NCBI RefSeq assembly: GCF_014874095.1
Contig: NZ_JADBEB010000001.1
Location: 5,828,001 to 5,892,000 of the forward strand
Source of the DNA: Plantactinospora soyae
Lineage (GTDB): Bacteria; Actinomycetota; Actinomycetes; Mycobacteriales; Micromonosporaceae
Direction of reading: 5' to 3'
DNA length: 64,000 nucleotides
In this document: positions 43,179 to 51,957 of the stretch, one piece after another
How the letters are laid out: each line of letters starts with the position of its first letter
How positions within the stretch are numbered: the first letter of the stretch is position 1
Position numbers and translations under genes: made by a program
Notes under the pieces: model-generated
The model's database searches: none
Told to the model about the DNA's origin: nothing
Seen by the model: the letters and a program-made list of their open reading frames with translations, nothing else

Positions 43179-44969
43179 GTGAACGGCCGCCTACTGCTCG
43201 TCTGCCGACTGCTGGTCCGGGACCTGCGCCGGCGCCGGACCGAGACCGTACTGCTGCTGGTCGCGATCACCGCCGCGACCGCGACGCTTACCCTCGGCCT
43301 CGCCCTCAACGAGCTTCTCAGCCGTCCGTACGAGCAGACCAGAGCCGCCACCGCGGGCCCGGACCTGGTGGTGGAGCCGGCACGCACCGGCCCGGAGGCG
43401 CTGGCCGCCCTCGCACCGCTGACGACGGCGCCCGGCGTCACCGGCCACAGCGGACCGTACCCCCTGCTGTTCAAGGCGCTGACCGCCCGCGACCTGAACG
43501 TCCGGGTCGTCGTCGAGGGCCGGGACGCCGCCCCGGCCGCGCTCGACCGTCCGGCGGTGACCGACGGCACCTGGGTACGCCCCGGCGGCGTGGTCGTCGA
43601 GCGTGCCTTCGCCGACGCCCTCGGCGTGCACAGGGGCGACACGGTCAGCATCGACGGCCATCCGCTGCGGGTGGCCGGGACCGCGGTCACCGCGGCCAGG
43701 CCCGCCTACCCGTACGCCGGGTGGCACCTACCGGGCAGCATCCTGAGCGAGGCCGGCGGCCTGGTCTGGGTCGACCGCAGCGACATCGCCACGCTCGCCG
43801 GCACCGCGCCACTGACGTTCACCCTGAACCTGAAACTGGCCGACCCGCAGGCCGGCATCTCGGTCGTCGACCCGTCGCACGGCGATCCCAGGTTCCGCGG
43901 CTGGCACTTCAACACCTGGCAGCAGATCGCGGAGGTCAACGGCCGGCTGAACCACAAGGCGCAGGAGGCCCTGCTGGTCGGCAGTTGGCTGCTGACCGTT
44001 CTCGCGCTGGCCGGCGTCGCCGGCATCGTCGCGGGTCGGGTCATCGGCCAGCGCCGCCGGGTGGGGCTACTCAAGGCCGCCGGCGCCGGGCCCGTCATGA
44101 TCGCCGCCGTCCACCTCGCCGAGTACCTCGTGATCGGGCTCGCCGCCGCCGGCACCGGCCTGGCCGCCGGTTGGCTCGCCGCGCCACCGCTGTTCCGCCC
44201 GACCGCCGGACTCATCGGCTCCGTCGGCGTCCAACCACCGCTGCGCGTGGTGGCCGCCGCCACCACTCTCGCCCTCGGGATCGCCATCGCGGCGACCCTG
44301 GTACCGGTGGTACGCGCCGCCGCCACCGACACCATCCACATGCTGGCCGACGCCGCCGCGCCGCCGCGCCGCCGACGGTGGATCATCTGGCTGTCCCGCC
44401 GGCTGCCCACCGCCCTGCTGATCGGGGTACGCATCAACGCACGCCGGCCCCGTCGCGCCCGGCTCGTCACGGTGAACACCCTGGTCACCACAGCCATACT
44501 CGCCGCCGTACTGATGGCCAAGGCGCAGGATCACACCCCGGTACCACTCGGCTACTCGACGCTTCCCGACCGCCGCGACGAGCGAATCATCCAGGCGATC
44601 CTCCTCGTCGCCCTCGTGGCGTGCGTCCTCGCGCTGATCAACGCCATCGTGAGCACCTGGACCGCGGTCCTCGACGCCCGGCAACCGCTGGTCATCGCCC
44701 GCGCGCTCGGCGCGACGCCCGGACAGGCCGGTACGGGCCTGGCGGTGGCACAACTGCTACCCGCCGTACCCGGGATCGCCGCCGGAATCCCCATTGGCAT
44801 CGGACTGTATCTGTTCTTCACCAACGGTGATCTTCGATACGCGCCCGTCTCCTGGATACTCGCCCTGGCCCTCGGAGTCCTGCTCGCCATCGCCGCGCTC
44901 ACCGCCATCCCCGCCCTGGCCGCCGCACGCCACCCGGTCGGGGACACGCTCCAGTCGGTACCGACCTGA
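43179..44969 (+). CDS. FtsX-like ABC permease
   Basis: This 596-residue protein has an N-terminal helix (about 18-45), an external domain to about 265, then three helices (265-400 region), further hydrophobic segments near 420-445 and 475-505, and C-terminal helices ending near 585. This is a shorter two-block FtsX permease. With its ATPase it probably exports a hydrophobic or peptide compound under PadR control. Its position next to the biosynthetic locus suggests self-resistance, which is inference. Confidence 0.9.
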   Translation: MNGRLLLVCRLLVRDLRRRRTETVLLLVAITAATATLTLGLALNELLSRPYEQTRAATAGPDLVVEPARTGPEALAALAPLTTAPGVTGHSGPYPLLFKALTARDLNVRVVVEGRDAAPAALDRPAVTDGTWVRPGGVVVERAFADALGVHRGDTVSIDGHPLRVAGTAVTAARPAYPYAGWHLPGSILSEAGGLVWVDRSDIATLAGTAPLTFTLNLKLADPQAGISVVDPSHGDPRFRGWHFNTWQQIAEVNGRLNHKAQEALLVGSWLLTVLALAGVAGIVAGRVIGQRRRVGLLKAAGAGPVMIAAVHLAEYLVIGLAAAGTGLAAGWLAAPPLFRPTAGLIGSVGVQPPLRVVAAATTLALGIAIAATLVPVVRAAATDTIHMLADAAAPPRRRRWIIWLSRRLPTALLIGVRINARRPRRARLVTVNTLVTTAILAAVLMAKAQDHTPVPLGYSTLPDRRDERIIQAILLVALVACVLALINAIVSTWTAVLDARQPLVIARALGATPGQAGTGLAVAQLLPAVPGIAAGIPIGIGLYLFFTNGDLRYAPVSWILALALGVLLAIAALTAIPALAAARHPVGDTLQSVPT

Positions 44970-45030
44970 CAGTCGTCGACGGCATGCGTCGGCCGTACCT
45001 CGGCACATGCTCCCGTCGATGCGGCGTGGG

Positions 45031-46494
45031 TCAGGCGGGGAAGCCGACGGAGTGGGTGTCCATGAATTCGCGGACGCCCTCGATGCCCATCTCGCGGCCC
45101 ATTCCACTGTGGTTGAAGCCGCCGAACGGGGCGCGCTCGTCGAGGTGGGCGGCGCCGTGGGCGTTGACGAAGGTGTAGCCGGTCCGCAGCCGGGACGCGA
45201 GTGCCGCGGCGCGGTCGAGGTCCGCGGTCCAGACGGAGGAGCAGAGCCCTGACCACGTGTGGTTGGCGCGGGCCACGGCGTCGTCCTCGTCGTCGAACGG
45301 CAGGATCGGCAGGGTCGGACCGAACTGCTCCTCGACCACGACGCGGGCGTCGTCGGAGGGGTCGAGCACCAGGGACGGCCGGAGGAAGTTGCCCCGGGAG
45401 ATGTCCGCCCCCGGGGCAGCCTGCCCGAACTCGCGGACCTCGGCGCCGGACTCGTGCGCCTGTGCGGTGAGCTCCCGTACGTACTCCAGTTGTCGCCGGC
45501 TGTGCAGCGGGCCCATGGTCACGCCCTCGTCGAGGCCGTGGCCCAACCGGGTCGCGGAGAGGAGCCCGGAGAGACCCTCGACCACCTCGTCGTAGCGCGA
45601 CCGATGTACGTAGAGGCGCTTGGTCGCCATGCAGATCTGGCCGGTGGAGTCGAAGGTGCCCGCGAAGAGGCGTTGCATCGCGTCGGTACCGAGGTCGGCG
45701 TCGGCGAGCACGATCGCGGGGTCGTTGCCGCCCAGTTCCAGTGCCACCCGGGTCAGTGACTCGGCGGCCATGGACATGATCCGCTTGCCGCCGGTCGGAC
45801 TGCCGGTGAAACAGACCTTCTTGACGCGATCGTCCTGGATCAGCGCCGCACCGATTTCGGCGTCGGCGCCGGTGACGACGTTCAGCACACCCGGGGGCAG
45901 TGACTGCGCCACCAGTCGCACGGTGCGTACGGTGGCCAGTGGCGCGGTGGGCGGCGGCTTCACCACGACGGTGTTACCGGCCAGCAGGGCCTGCGGCAGC
46001 GAGGCGGCCAGGATCGCCAGCGGCCAGTTGAACGGCACGATGATCGTCACCACGCCCAGGGGCAGGTACGAGACCTCGGTGCGGTACGGCGGAGCCGGCA
46101 GGTACGTCACGCGCTCGAGCTCGTCGGTCAGGCCCGTGGCCAGGTTGAAGCGGTGCGCGAACACGACGGAATCGATGAACGACTCCATCCGGATCTTGCC
46201 GTTCTCGCGGGTGAGTACCTCCGCCGTTGCCGGGCGGTCGGCCTCCAACGGGGCAAGTGCCGCTGTCAGCAGCGCGGCCCGCTCCTGTGGGCTACGGGCC
46301 GCCCACGCCGGGAACGCCCGATGGGCCGCGGCGACCGCGGACGTGGCCTGCTTGGCGCTGGCCGCTGCGGCGTGGCCCACCACCGACACGCCGTCGGCGG
46401 GGTCGATCACCTGCAGCGTGTCGTCGGCAGTGTGGGTCTCGCCGCCGATGAAGAGCTCGGTCCTGATCTCGGGCAGCTGGTCCAAGGACACCAT
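45031..46494 (-). CDS. NAD(P)-dependent aldehyde dehydrogenase
   Basis: This 487-residue protein has VVTIIVPFNWPLA (cofactor region), FTGSPTGGKRIM, LELGGND with the general-base Glu, and nucleophile C288 in GQICMATKRL. The C-terminal block is DERAPFGGFNHSGMGRE. The ATG at 46494 has GGAGGA 6 bases upstream. The frame stays open far beyond 46494 because it runs antisense through the DUF4132 gene, but family similarity starts only at this ATG. It oxidises an aldehyde to an acid; substrate unknown. Confidence 0.92.
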   Translation of the reverse strand: MVSLDQLPEIRTELFIGGETHTADDTLQVIDPADGVSVVGHAAAASAKQATSAVAAAHRAFPAWAARSPQERAALLTAALAPLEADRPATAEVLTRENGKIRMESFIDSVVFAHRFNLATGLTDELERVTYLPAPPYRTEVSYLPLGVVTIIVPFNWPLAILAASLPQALLAGNTVVVKPPPTAPLATVRTVRLVAQSLPPGVLNVVTGADAEIGAALIQDDRVKKVCFTGSPTGGKRIMSMAAESLTRVALELGGNDPAIVLADADLGTDAMQRLFAGTFDSTGQICMATKRLYVHRSRYDEVVEGLSGLLSATRLGHGLDEGVTMGPLHSRRQLEYVRELTAQAHESGAEVREFGQAAPGADISRGNFLRPSLVLDPSDDARVVVEEQFGPTLPILPFDDEDDAVARANHTWSGLCSSVWTADLDRAAALASRLRTGYTFVNAHGAAHLDERAPFGGFNHSGMGREMGIEGVREFMDTHSVGFPA

Positions 46495-46754
46495 CGTCTG
46501 TTCCTCCGAGGCTCGCAGGGGCCGCAGAACGGCTCGCACTCTGCGCGAGGCCACGATAGATCGAACGTCGGGCGATTCCCAGGGGCGTTGGACCTGACCT
46601 GCCCGGTGCGATCTGGAAGGTCGGGTAGAGACATCTGACGTAGCGGTGAGCTGCGGCGTTCTCCCGCGCGGTCCGGAGCGCAGGCTCGTCGCGCCGGCCT
46701 GCGGTGCGCGCCCGGCGGGCTTCGCCGGCCCGGACTTTTGTCGGGCGGGCGCCC

Positions 46755-46760
46755 TAGACT
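46755..46760 (+). promoter_or_regulatory. Putative -10 of a leaderless transcript
   Basis: TAGACT lies 8 bases upstream of the ATG at 46769 and no Shine-Dalgarno is present, the usual picture of leaderless expression in actinomycetes. Confidence 0.4.
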
Positions 46761-46768
46761 CCGGCGCC

Positions 46769-47161
46769 ATGACGATGGTGAGTTTCGTCGACGAGACGAC
46801 CTCGGGCGAGCGCAGTGCCGCGTGGCACCTGGAAATCTTCGAGGAGCGGCTACCGCTGCGGGAGGTGATCCGTCGGCGCGTCTTCCAGGAGGTCGCCGAG
46901 CACAACGCGAAGGGCGGCGACGTCTTCCGCGGTCTGGTGCAGCCGACCGACACCGAACGGACGCGGGGTGGGTTCAAGCTCAGGCAGCCCCGCCGGGTGG
47001 ATCCGGCGGAGCAGGCCGACCGGGCCCTGGAAGCCTTCTCCCACAACGGGTACGTCGTACTCGTCGACGACCGGCAGGTCGAGGAGCTGGACACGGTGCT
47101 GGAGCTGAGCCGCGGGACGGAGATCACCTTCCTCAAGCTCGTACCGCTGGTGGGTGGCTGA
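46769..47161 (+). CDS. Unrecognised 130-residue protein coupled to DUF4132 protein
   Basis: The protein is charged and apparently soluble. It starts TMVSFVDETTSGERSAAWHLEIFEERLPLREVIRRRV and ends LELSRGTEITFLKLVPLVGG. I do not recognise the family. The stop overlaps the ATG of the DUF4132 gene (TGATG) and the gene seems to be leaderless, so the two are expressed together. It may be a partner or activator of the large protein. Confidence 0.75.
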   Translation: MTMVSFVDETTSGERSAAWHLEIFEERLPLREVIRRRVFQEVAEHNAKGGDVFRGLVQPTDTERTRGGFKLRQPRRVDPAEQADRALEAFSHNGYVVLVDDRQVEELDTVLELSRGTEITFLKLVPLVGG

Positions 47162-49647
47162 TGCCGACGCCGCTGGACGACCGTGCCAAGGCGATGGCGG
47201 AGCTGGCCCGACGCGGTGACATCGAGAGCCTCGCCGACGAGGTCGTGGCGTACGCCGCCGCCGACAACGATCGCGGGCGCCGGGGAAGCCGCGTGGCCAA
47301 CGCCCTCCGGCTCGTCCCGGCCGGGCGCGGGCCCGAGCTGCTGATGGCGCTGCTGGAGCGTTGCTGCCTGGTCACCGACGCCGAGCAGCGTCAGGTCATC
47401 AACCAGCTGCTGGAGACCCTGGTCAAGCCGTACAGCACGACCGGGACACCCGACGCGGCCGAGGTCGCGCTCGCCTTCGCCGCCCGGCACACCGCCTACT
47501 TCGGCGGCGCGGAGCAGCGGCACATGGCCGAGCTTCTGCTCGAGGCCGGTCGGCCGGTCCCGCTGGAGGTCGTCGCGATGATGCGCCGCGCCGTCGCGCA
47601 CGGCTACTGGGGCTCGGTCGCGGCCCTCAAGCCGTTCCTGGCCAGGCTCGACGCACCGGCGCTGAACCCGGGCGAGGCGTGGGCCGACCGCGCCCTGACC
47701 GACGTCGGGTCGCTCGATCCGGCCGAGACCACCCGGTGGCACGCGCTGTTCCGGCACGCGGCGACCGCGACGAGCGCCAAGCCGTCGCAGAAGTGGGAGA
47801 CGGCCGGTCGCGGGCTGCTCGACGGGCTGACCGAGCCCGGTGACCGGCTGCGGAGCTGGCTCACGCTGGTCGGTCGGCCTCGTACGGTCCGGCTCAACCG
47901 CACCCAGTGGGAGCAGGACATCAACGAGTCCCTGGACCCGTACAACGCGACGCCGCTGCGCGGGCTCGTCTGGTTGGCGTCGTTCCTCCCCGAGCATCCG
48001 GAGACGCCACGGGTGCTCGGCGCGCTCGTGGAGACGTCCCTGCGCAAGGTCGCCGGGATCGGCCCGCGCAGCCCCAAGATCGCCAACGCCGGGGTGTACG
48101 CGTTGTCGCGGATTCCGTCCGAGAATGCCCTCGCCCAGATCGCCCGGCTCGCCGCGCGGGTCACCTTCAAGGGCACGCTGAAGGAGCTGAACGCTGCCCT
48201 CGACGCCCGGGCGGCGGCGCTGGGCCTGTCCCGGGACGAGGTCGAGGAACTCGCCGTCCCGGCGTACGGGCTGACCGAGGCGGGCCGGCGCGTCGAGCAC
48301 TTCGGCGCCGCCTCGGCGACCCTGGACGCCACCTCCGGAACGGTCACGGTCACCTGGCAGAACAGTGCCGGAAAGGTCGTCAAGTCGGTACCCGCCTCGG
48401 TGCGGTCCGAGCACCCGGAGCAGCTCGCCGAGTTCAAGGCCGCCGTCAAGGACGTCGAGAAGATGCTCTCGGCCCAGGCGGAACGCCTCGACCGCCAGTT
48501 CCTCGGCCAGCGGGTCTGGCAGTTCGAGGCGTGGCGTAGCCGCTATCTCGACCATCCCCTGGTCGGTACGCTGGCTCGCCGGCTGATCTGGCTGGTTGAC
48601 GACGTGCCCTGCGCGTATGGGGACGGCGTCCTGCGTACCCACGAGGACAAGGAGATCGCGGCCGGCGAGAGCGTACGGCTGTGGCACCCGATCGGCCGTG
48701 AGGTGGCCGAGGTGCTCGCGTGGCGCGGGTGGCTGGAGGACCGGCGGGTGACCCAGCCGTTCAAGCAGGCGCACCGTGAGCTCTACCTGCTGACCGCGGC
48801 GGAGGAGAACACCCGGCTCTACTCCAACCGGTATGCCGCGCACATCCTGCGCCAGCACCAGTTCCACGCCCTGGCCGCGGCCCGGGGCTGGCGCAACAGG
48901 CTGCGGCTGATGGTCGACGACGAGTACGAGCCGGCCACCCGCGAGCTGCCGCAGTGGGGGCTGCGGGCGGAGTTCTGGATTGAGGGAATCGGCGACGACT
49001 GGGGGGCCGACACCACCGAGTCGGGGGCGTACCTGCGGCTCGCCACCGACCAGGTCCGGTTCTATCCGATCAACGCGCCCGAGCACTACGCGCACGCCGG
49101 TGGCGGCGGCTACGAGCAGTGGGTGCACCAGGAGGCGGAGCCGACCGAGCCGGTGCCGCTGGCCGAGGTGCCGCCGCTGGTGCTCAGCGAGGTGCTCCGC
49201 GACGTGGACCTGTTCGTCGGCGTGGCCAGCGTCGGCAACGACCCGACGTGGCAGGACGGCGGTCCCGATGGACGGTTCCGCGAGTACTGGGCCTCCTACA
49301 GCTTCGGCGAGTTGAGCGGTACCGCGCAGACCCGCCGGGAGATGCTCGAACGCCTCGTTCCCCGGCTGGCCATCGCGGAGCGGGCGACGGTCGATGGTCG
49401 GTTCCTCGTGGTCCGGGGCGACCTGCGCACTTACAAGATCCATCTCGGTTCGGGCAACATCCTGATGAGCCCGAACGACCAGTACCTCTGCATCGTGCCG
49501 AAGCAGTCGACCGGCTCCTCGACCGGCAATGTCTTCCTTCCGTTCGACGGCGACCGGGTGCTCGCCGTCATTCTCAGCAAGGCACTGATGCTGGCCAAGG
49601 ACACCCAGATCACCGATCCCACGATCACCCAGCAGCTACGGCGCTGA
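47161..49647 (+). CDS. DUF4132-domain protein (MolR-like)
   Basis: This large 828-residue soluble protein has N-terminal helical repeats (about 1-330; repeated LARRG, ALLERC and RIPSENALAQIARLA-type helices). The C-terminal region contains VWQFEAWRSRYLDHPLVGTLARRLIW, QFHALAAARGWRNRL and the terminal YLCIVPKQ...VFLPFDGDRVLAVILSKALMLA blocks typical of DUF4132. The biochemical role of the family is unknown; related proteins occur beside MoxR/VWA-type systems. Coupled to the small upstream gene. Confidence 0.8.
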   Translation: MPTPLDDRAKAMAELARRGDIESLADEVVAYAAADNDRGRRGSRVANALRLVPAGRGPELLMALLERCCLVTDAEQRQVINQLLETLVKPYSTTGTPDAAEVALAFAARHTAYFGGAEQRHMAELLLEAGRPVPLEVVAMMRRAVAHGYWGSVAALKPFLARLDAPALNPGEAWADRALTDVGSLDPAETTRWHALFRHAATATSAKPSQKWETAGRGLLDGLTEPGDRLRSWLTLVGRPRTVRLNRTQWEQDINESLDPYNATPLRGLVWLASFLPEHPETPRVLGALVETSLRKVAGIGPRSPKIANAGVYALSRIPSENALAQIARLAARVTFKGTLKELNAALDARAAALGLSRDEVEELAVPAYGLTEAGRRVEHFGAASATLDATSGTVTVTWQNSAGKVVKSVPASVRSEHPEQLAEFKAAVKDVEKMLSAQAERLDRQFLGQRVWQFEAWRSRYLDHPLVGTLARRLIWLVDDVPCAYGDGVLRTHEDKEIAAGESVRLWHPIGREVAEVLAWRGWLEDRRVTQPFKQAHRELYLLTAAEENTRLYSNRYAAHILRQHQFHALAAARGWRNRLRLMVDDEYEPATRELPQWGLRAEFWIEGIGDDWGADTTESGAYLRLATDQVRFYPINAPEHYAHAGGGGYEQWVHQEAEPTEPVPLAEVPPLVLSEVLRDVDLFVGVASVGNDPTWQDGGPDGRFREYWASYSFGELSGTAQTRREMLERLVPRLAIAERATVDGRFLVVRGDLRTYKIHLGSGNILMSPNDQYLCIVPKQSTGSSTGNVFLPFDGDRVLAVILSKALMLAKDTQITDPTITQQLRR

Positions 49648-49838
49648 CCGTCAACGCACCGGCCCGGGGTGGCGGTCACGCCGCCACCCACCGCCTCGAT
49701 CTCCGGCTCCCACCTCAACCCGACAGGCCCGGCCCGGCCGCCCACCCGGCTCCCGGAACAACAGCCCCGGGCCCCGCCGCGACATCGGCGGAACGGGAAG
49801 CTGACCCAGGCGGGCCAGGCGGCCGAACCTCGTCTGCG

Positions 49839-50465
49839 CTACGTCACACCGTTCCGGCCCGACACGGTCCGTCTGCCCACACCAGGCCAGAACCGGCCGA
49901 CGCGAGCGGCGTACCCGGCATAGGCAACGCCGTGCGTGCGGGTCAGGTACGGCTCTTCGACCGCGCGGACCTGTACCTGAATCGACACGACGAGGAGCAC
50001 GACGGCGGCAACCGCGACCGGGGTGGGCACCATCATGGCCAGGCCGAGGGTCGTCGCGGTCATCGCGGTGAAGATCGGATTGCGGGCCAGGGCGAACGCG
50101 CCCCCGGTGACGAGTGCGGTGCGCTCGCCCGGATCGACGCCGACCCGCCAGGAGGCGCCCATCTGCAACTGGGCGGCAAGGGTGGCGAGGACCCCGGCGA
50201 CGGCCAGTAGCAATCCGACCAGCTGAATCCAGCCGTGATCGACAAGCGTGATCGGCGCCAGTCCGGCGAGTCCGGCGAGCGGACCGGCCAGGCCGAGCAG
50301 CAGGGCGGCGACGAAGAGAAGCCTCGCCCACCAGCCGATCGATCCGACCGGGCCGGCGTCCAGGCGCAGTCCCGTGTCGCCGGTGGCGCGCCACTGTGCG
50401 AAGCTGCGGCACCCGAACGCCAGACCGAGACCCAGCAGGTAGAGAACGAGGGCCGGCACGCTCAT
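49839..50465 (-). CDS. ICMT/phospholipid-methyltransferase-like membrane protein
   Basis: This 208-residue protein, from an ATG that overlaps the CDF stop (ATGA), has about five hydrophobic segments. A C-terminal motif region LVTGGAFALARNPIFTAM and VEEPYLTRTHGVAYAGYAARVGRFWP is typical of isoprenylcysteine carboxyl methyltransferase-like enzymes (the ARNPIF and EEP Y blocks bind SAM). Genes of this type often follow metal-transport genes in actinomycetes; its methyl acceptor is unknown. Confidence 0.85.
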   Translation of the reverse strand: MSVPALVLYLLGLGLAFGCRSFAQWRATGDTGLRLDAGPVGSIGWWARLLFVAALLLGLAGPLAGLAGLAPITLVDHGWIQLVGLLLAVAGVLATLAAQLQMGASWRVGVDPGERTALVTGGAFALARNPIFTAMTATTLGLAMMVPTPVAVAAVVLLVVSIQVQVRAVEEPYLTRTHGVAYAGYAARVGRFWPGVGRRTVSGRNGVT

Positions 50466-51178
50466 GAGCGTGTCTCGCCCGTGCTGCAACAGCCGTCCGA
50501 GCAGCCAGCAGTGCCGACTGACGCGGGGCGTAGCGCGGCGGTGGGGGAGCAACACGCGTCGCCGCGCCATGCCTCGCGCCCCTCCTTGACCGCGACAGCG
50601 GCGATGACCAGCGCGGCGACCGGATCGGCCCACCCCCATCCGAACAGCGAATTCACCGCGAGGCCGACAAGCAGCACTGCGGACAGATAGGTACAGAGCA
50701 GGGTCTGCTTGGAGTCGGCCACGGCCGACGCCGACCCGAGTTCACGGCCGGCGCGCCGCTGTGCGATCGACAGCACCGGCATCACCAGCAACGACACGGC
50801 GGCGAGGACAAGGCCGACGCTGGAGTGCTCGGCCCGGTCTCCAACAAGCAGCGCCCTCGTCGACTCGATGGCAACGTAGCCGGCGAGCGCGAAGAAGGAG
50901 ATCGCGATGATCCGCAAGGCGGTGCGTTCCCGGCGCTCGGGGTCGCTGCTGGCGAACTGCCACGCGATCGCCGCCGCCGAGGACACCTCGATAACCGAGT
51001 CGAGGCCAAAGCCGATCAAGGCGGTCGACGAGGCGAGGGTCCCGGCGGTGATCGCCACGACCGCCTCGATGATGTTGTAGGTGATCGTCGCGGCGACGAA
51101 CAGCCGCACCCGTCGGGTGAGTACCGCCCGCCGCGCCGGCGGTGGCCCAACCGACACCATCGGAAGATGGGCGGTCAC
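50462..51178 (-). CDS. Cation diffusion facilitator-type transporter
   Basis: This 238-residue protein, from a GTG start overlapping the small ORF upstream, has about six hydrophobic segments with conserved metal-site helices FGLDSVIE and ADSKQTLLC. A Cys-rich tail (DACCSP and GCSDGCCS) probably binds metal. It resembles cation transporters linked to ArsR/CmtR sensors. It is likely to export a heavy metal such as Cd, Pb or Zn, under control of the ArsR protein in the same operon. Confidence 0.88.
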   Translation of the reverse strand: MTAHLPMVSVGPPPARRAVLTRRVRLFVAATITYNIIEAVVAITAGTLASSTALIGFGLDSVIEVSSAAAIAWQFASSDPERRERTALRIIAISFFALAGYVAIESTRALLVGDRAEHSSVGLVLAAVSLLVMPVLSIAQRRAGRELGSASAVADSKQTLLCTYLSAVLLVGLAVNSLFGWGWADPVAALVIAAVAVKEGREAWRGDACCSPTAALRPASVGTAGCSDGCCSTGETRS

Positions 51179-51294
51179 CAGCAGCCACCGTCCTTGGCTG
51201 CGGCGACCGCGATGCCTTCGCCAGGGTTGGCACCGATGCTGAACCAGGCGTAGTGGGCGGATGACCTGATGTCGGGCGGGATGGTCGCAGTCAT
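51175..51294 (-). CDS. 39-residue ORF translationally coupled between arsR and CDF genes
   Basis: The ATG at 51294 overlaps the arsR stop (ATGA) and the stop overlaps the GTG of the CDF gene (GTGA), so every base between the two genes is used by this frame. The peptide starts MTATIPPDIRSSAHYAW and ends AAAKDGGCW. I do not recognise it. Double coupling is good evidence of real translation; it may be a small metal-binding or membrane-associated helper, or serve only to couple the neighbours. Confidence 0.65.
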   Translation of the reverse strand: MTATIPPDIRSSAHYAWFSIGANPGEGIAVAAAKDGGCW

Positions 51295-51665
51295 CCGCAG
51301 CTCTCCGTACAGCCGGGGGCGGGAGTGCCGTAGTTCGGGCACAGCGCGACCTGGTGGCCGGTCGCGGCGAGGAACCCTTCGGCGGCGGTGAGCAGGTCGA
51401 GTAGCTCGGGCCGAGCCAGGGCGTAGAACATCTGCCGGCCCTGCGGTCGGCCGGAGATCAGGCCGCAGCCGCGTAGGCACGCCAGGTGTGCGGACACCGT
51501 GGACTGGGCCAGCCCCAGCTCCGCGGTGAGGTCCACGACGCGGGCTTCGCCGTCGGCGAGCCGACGCAGGATCGCCAGTCGGGTGGGGTCTGCCAGCCCA
51601 CGGAACAGCGCCGCCGCGGGTAGCAGGTCTTCGCCGGGCCGGACGGGTACGGCATCACTTATCAT
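51291..51665 (-). CDS. ArsR/SmtB-family metal sensor
   Basis: This 124-residue winged-helix repressor has LFRGLADPTRLAILRRLADGEARVVDLTAELGLAQSTVSAHLACLRGCGL, with Cys residues in the recognition region and at the C-terminal CPNYGTPAPGCTESCG, resembling the Cd/Pb sensor CmtR. The ATG at 51665 lies inside the perfect palindrome at 51660-51683, which supports both the start and autoregulation. It heads the operon arsR, 39-residue ORF, CDF, ICMT-like. Confidence 0.9.
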   Translation of the reverse strand: MISDAVPVRPGEDLLPAAALFRGLADPTRLAILRRLADGEARVVDLTAELGLAQSTVSAHLACLRGCGLISGRPQGRQMFYALARPELLDLLTAAEGFLAATGHQVALCPNYGTPAPGCTESCG

Positions 51666-51683
51666 CGCCACTCGGCGATGATA
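51660..51683. promoter_or_regulatory. ArsR operator palindrome over the arsR start codon
   Basis: TATCATCGCC (51660-51669) and GGCGATGATA (51674-51683) are perfect 10-bp inverted arms with a 4-base spacer. The ATG of arsR (complement of 51663-51665) lies in one arm. Operators of this form are typical for ArsR/SmtB proteins. Confidence 0.8.
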
Positions 51684-51786
51684 GCGAAATCTCCCGATCA
51701 TCGGAAGTCGACGTGCCCTGTCCGGCGGGCCCACCGCTCCGACCGGCGCCGACAGTGGCAGCGGGTCCCGGGACAAGACGGGGGCG

Positions 51787-51833
51787 AGCCCGAGCCGGCG
51801 TCGAACTCTGGGGATCGAAAGCCGGCTCGGGCT
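51787..51833. terminator. Strong hairpin downstream of the secreted-protein gene
   Basis: AGCCCGAGCCGGC (51787-51799) pairs perfectly with GCCGGCTCGGGCT (51821-51833) around a 21-base loop. It lies between the 3' end of the secreted-protein gene and the arsR promoter, on the path of leftward transcription. No U-tract. Confidence 0.5.
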
Positions 51834-51957
51834 ACGCTGCCTGCGGATATTCGTCGATCAGTCTGCCGAGGACCGGGCGTCGTTGGATCTTCCGAGCGGC
51901 TCGGTTGACGACCGGCGCTCCGGATCGGAACTACGTCACCGGTCCGGCATCGCTAGC

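Noticed and set aside
46495-49443. Upstream extension of the aldehyde dehydrogenase frame to about 1470 codons
   Set aside because: The extra part is antisense to the DUF4132 gene and is rich in Arg/Pro/Gly without family sequence; the dehydrogenase starts at 46494 behind GGAGGA.
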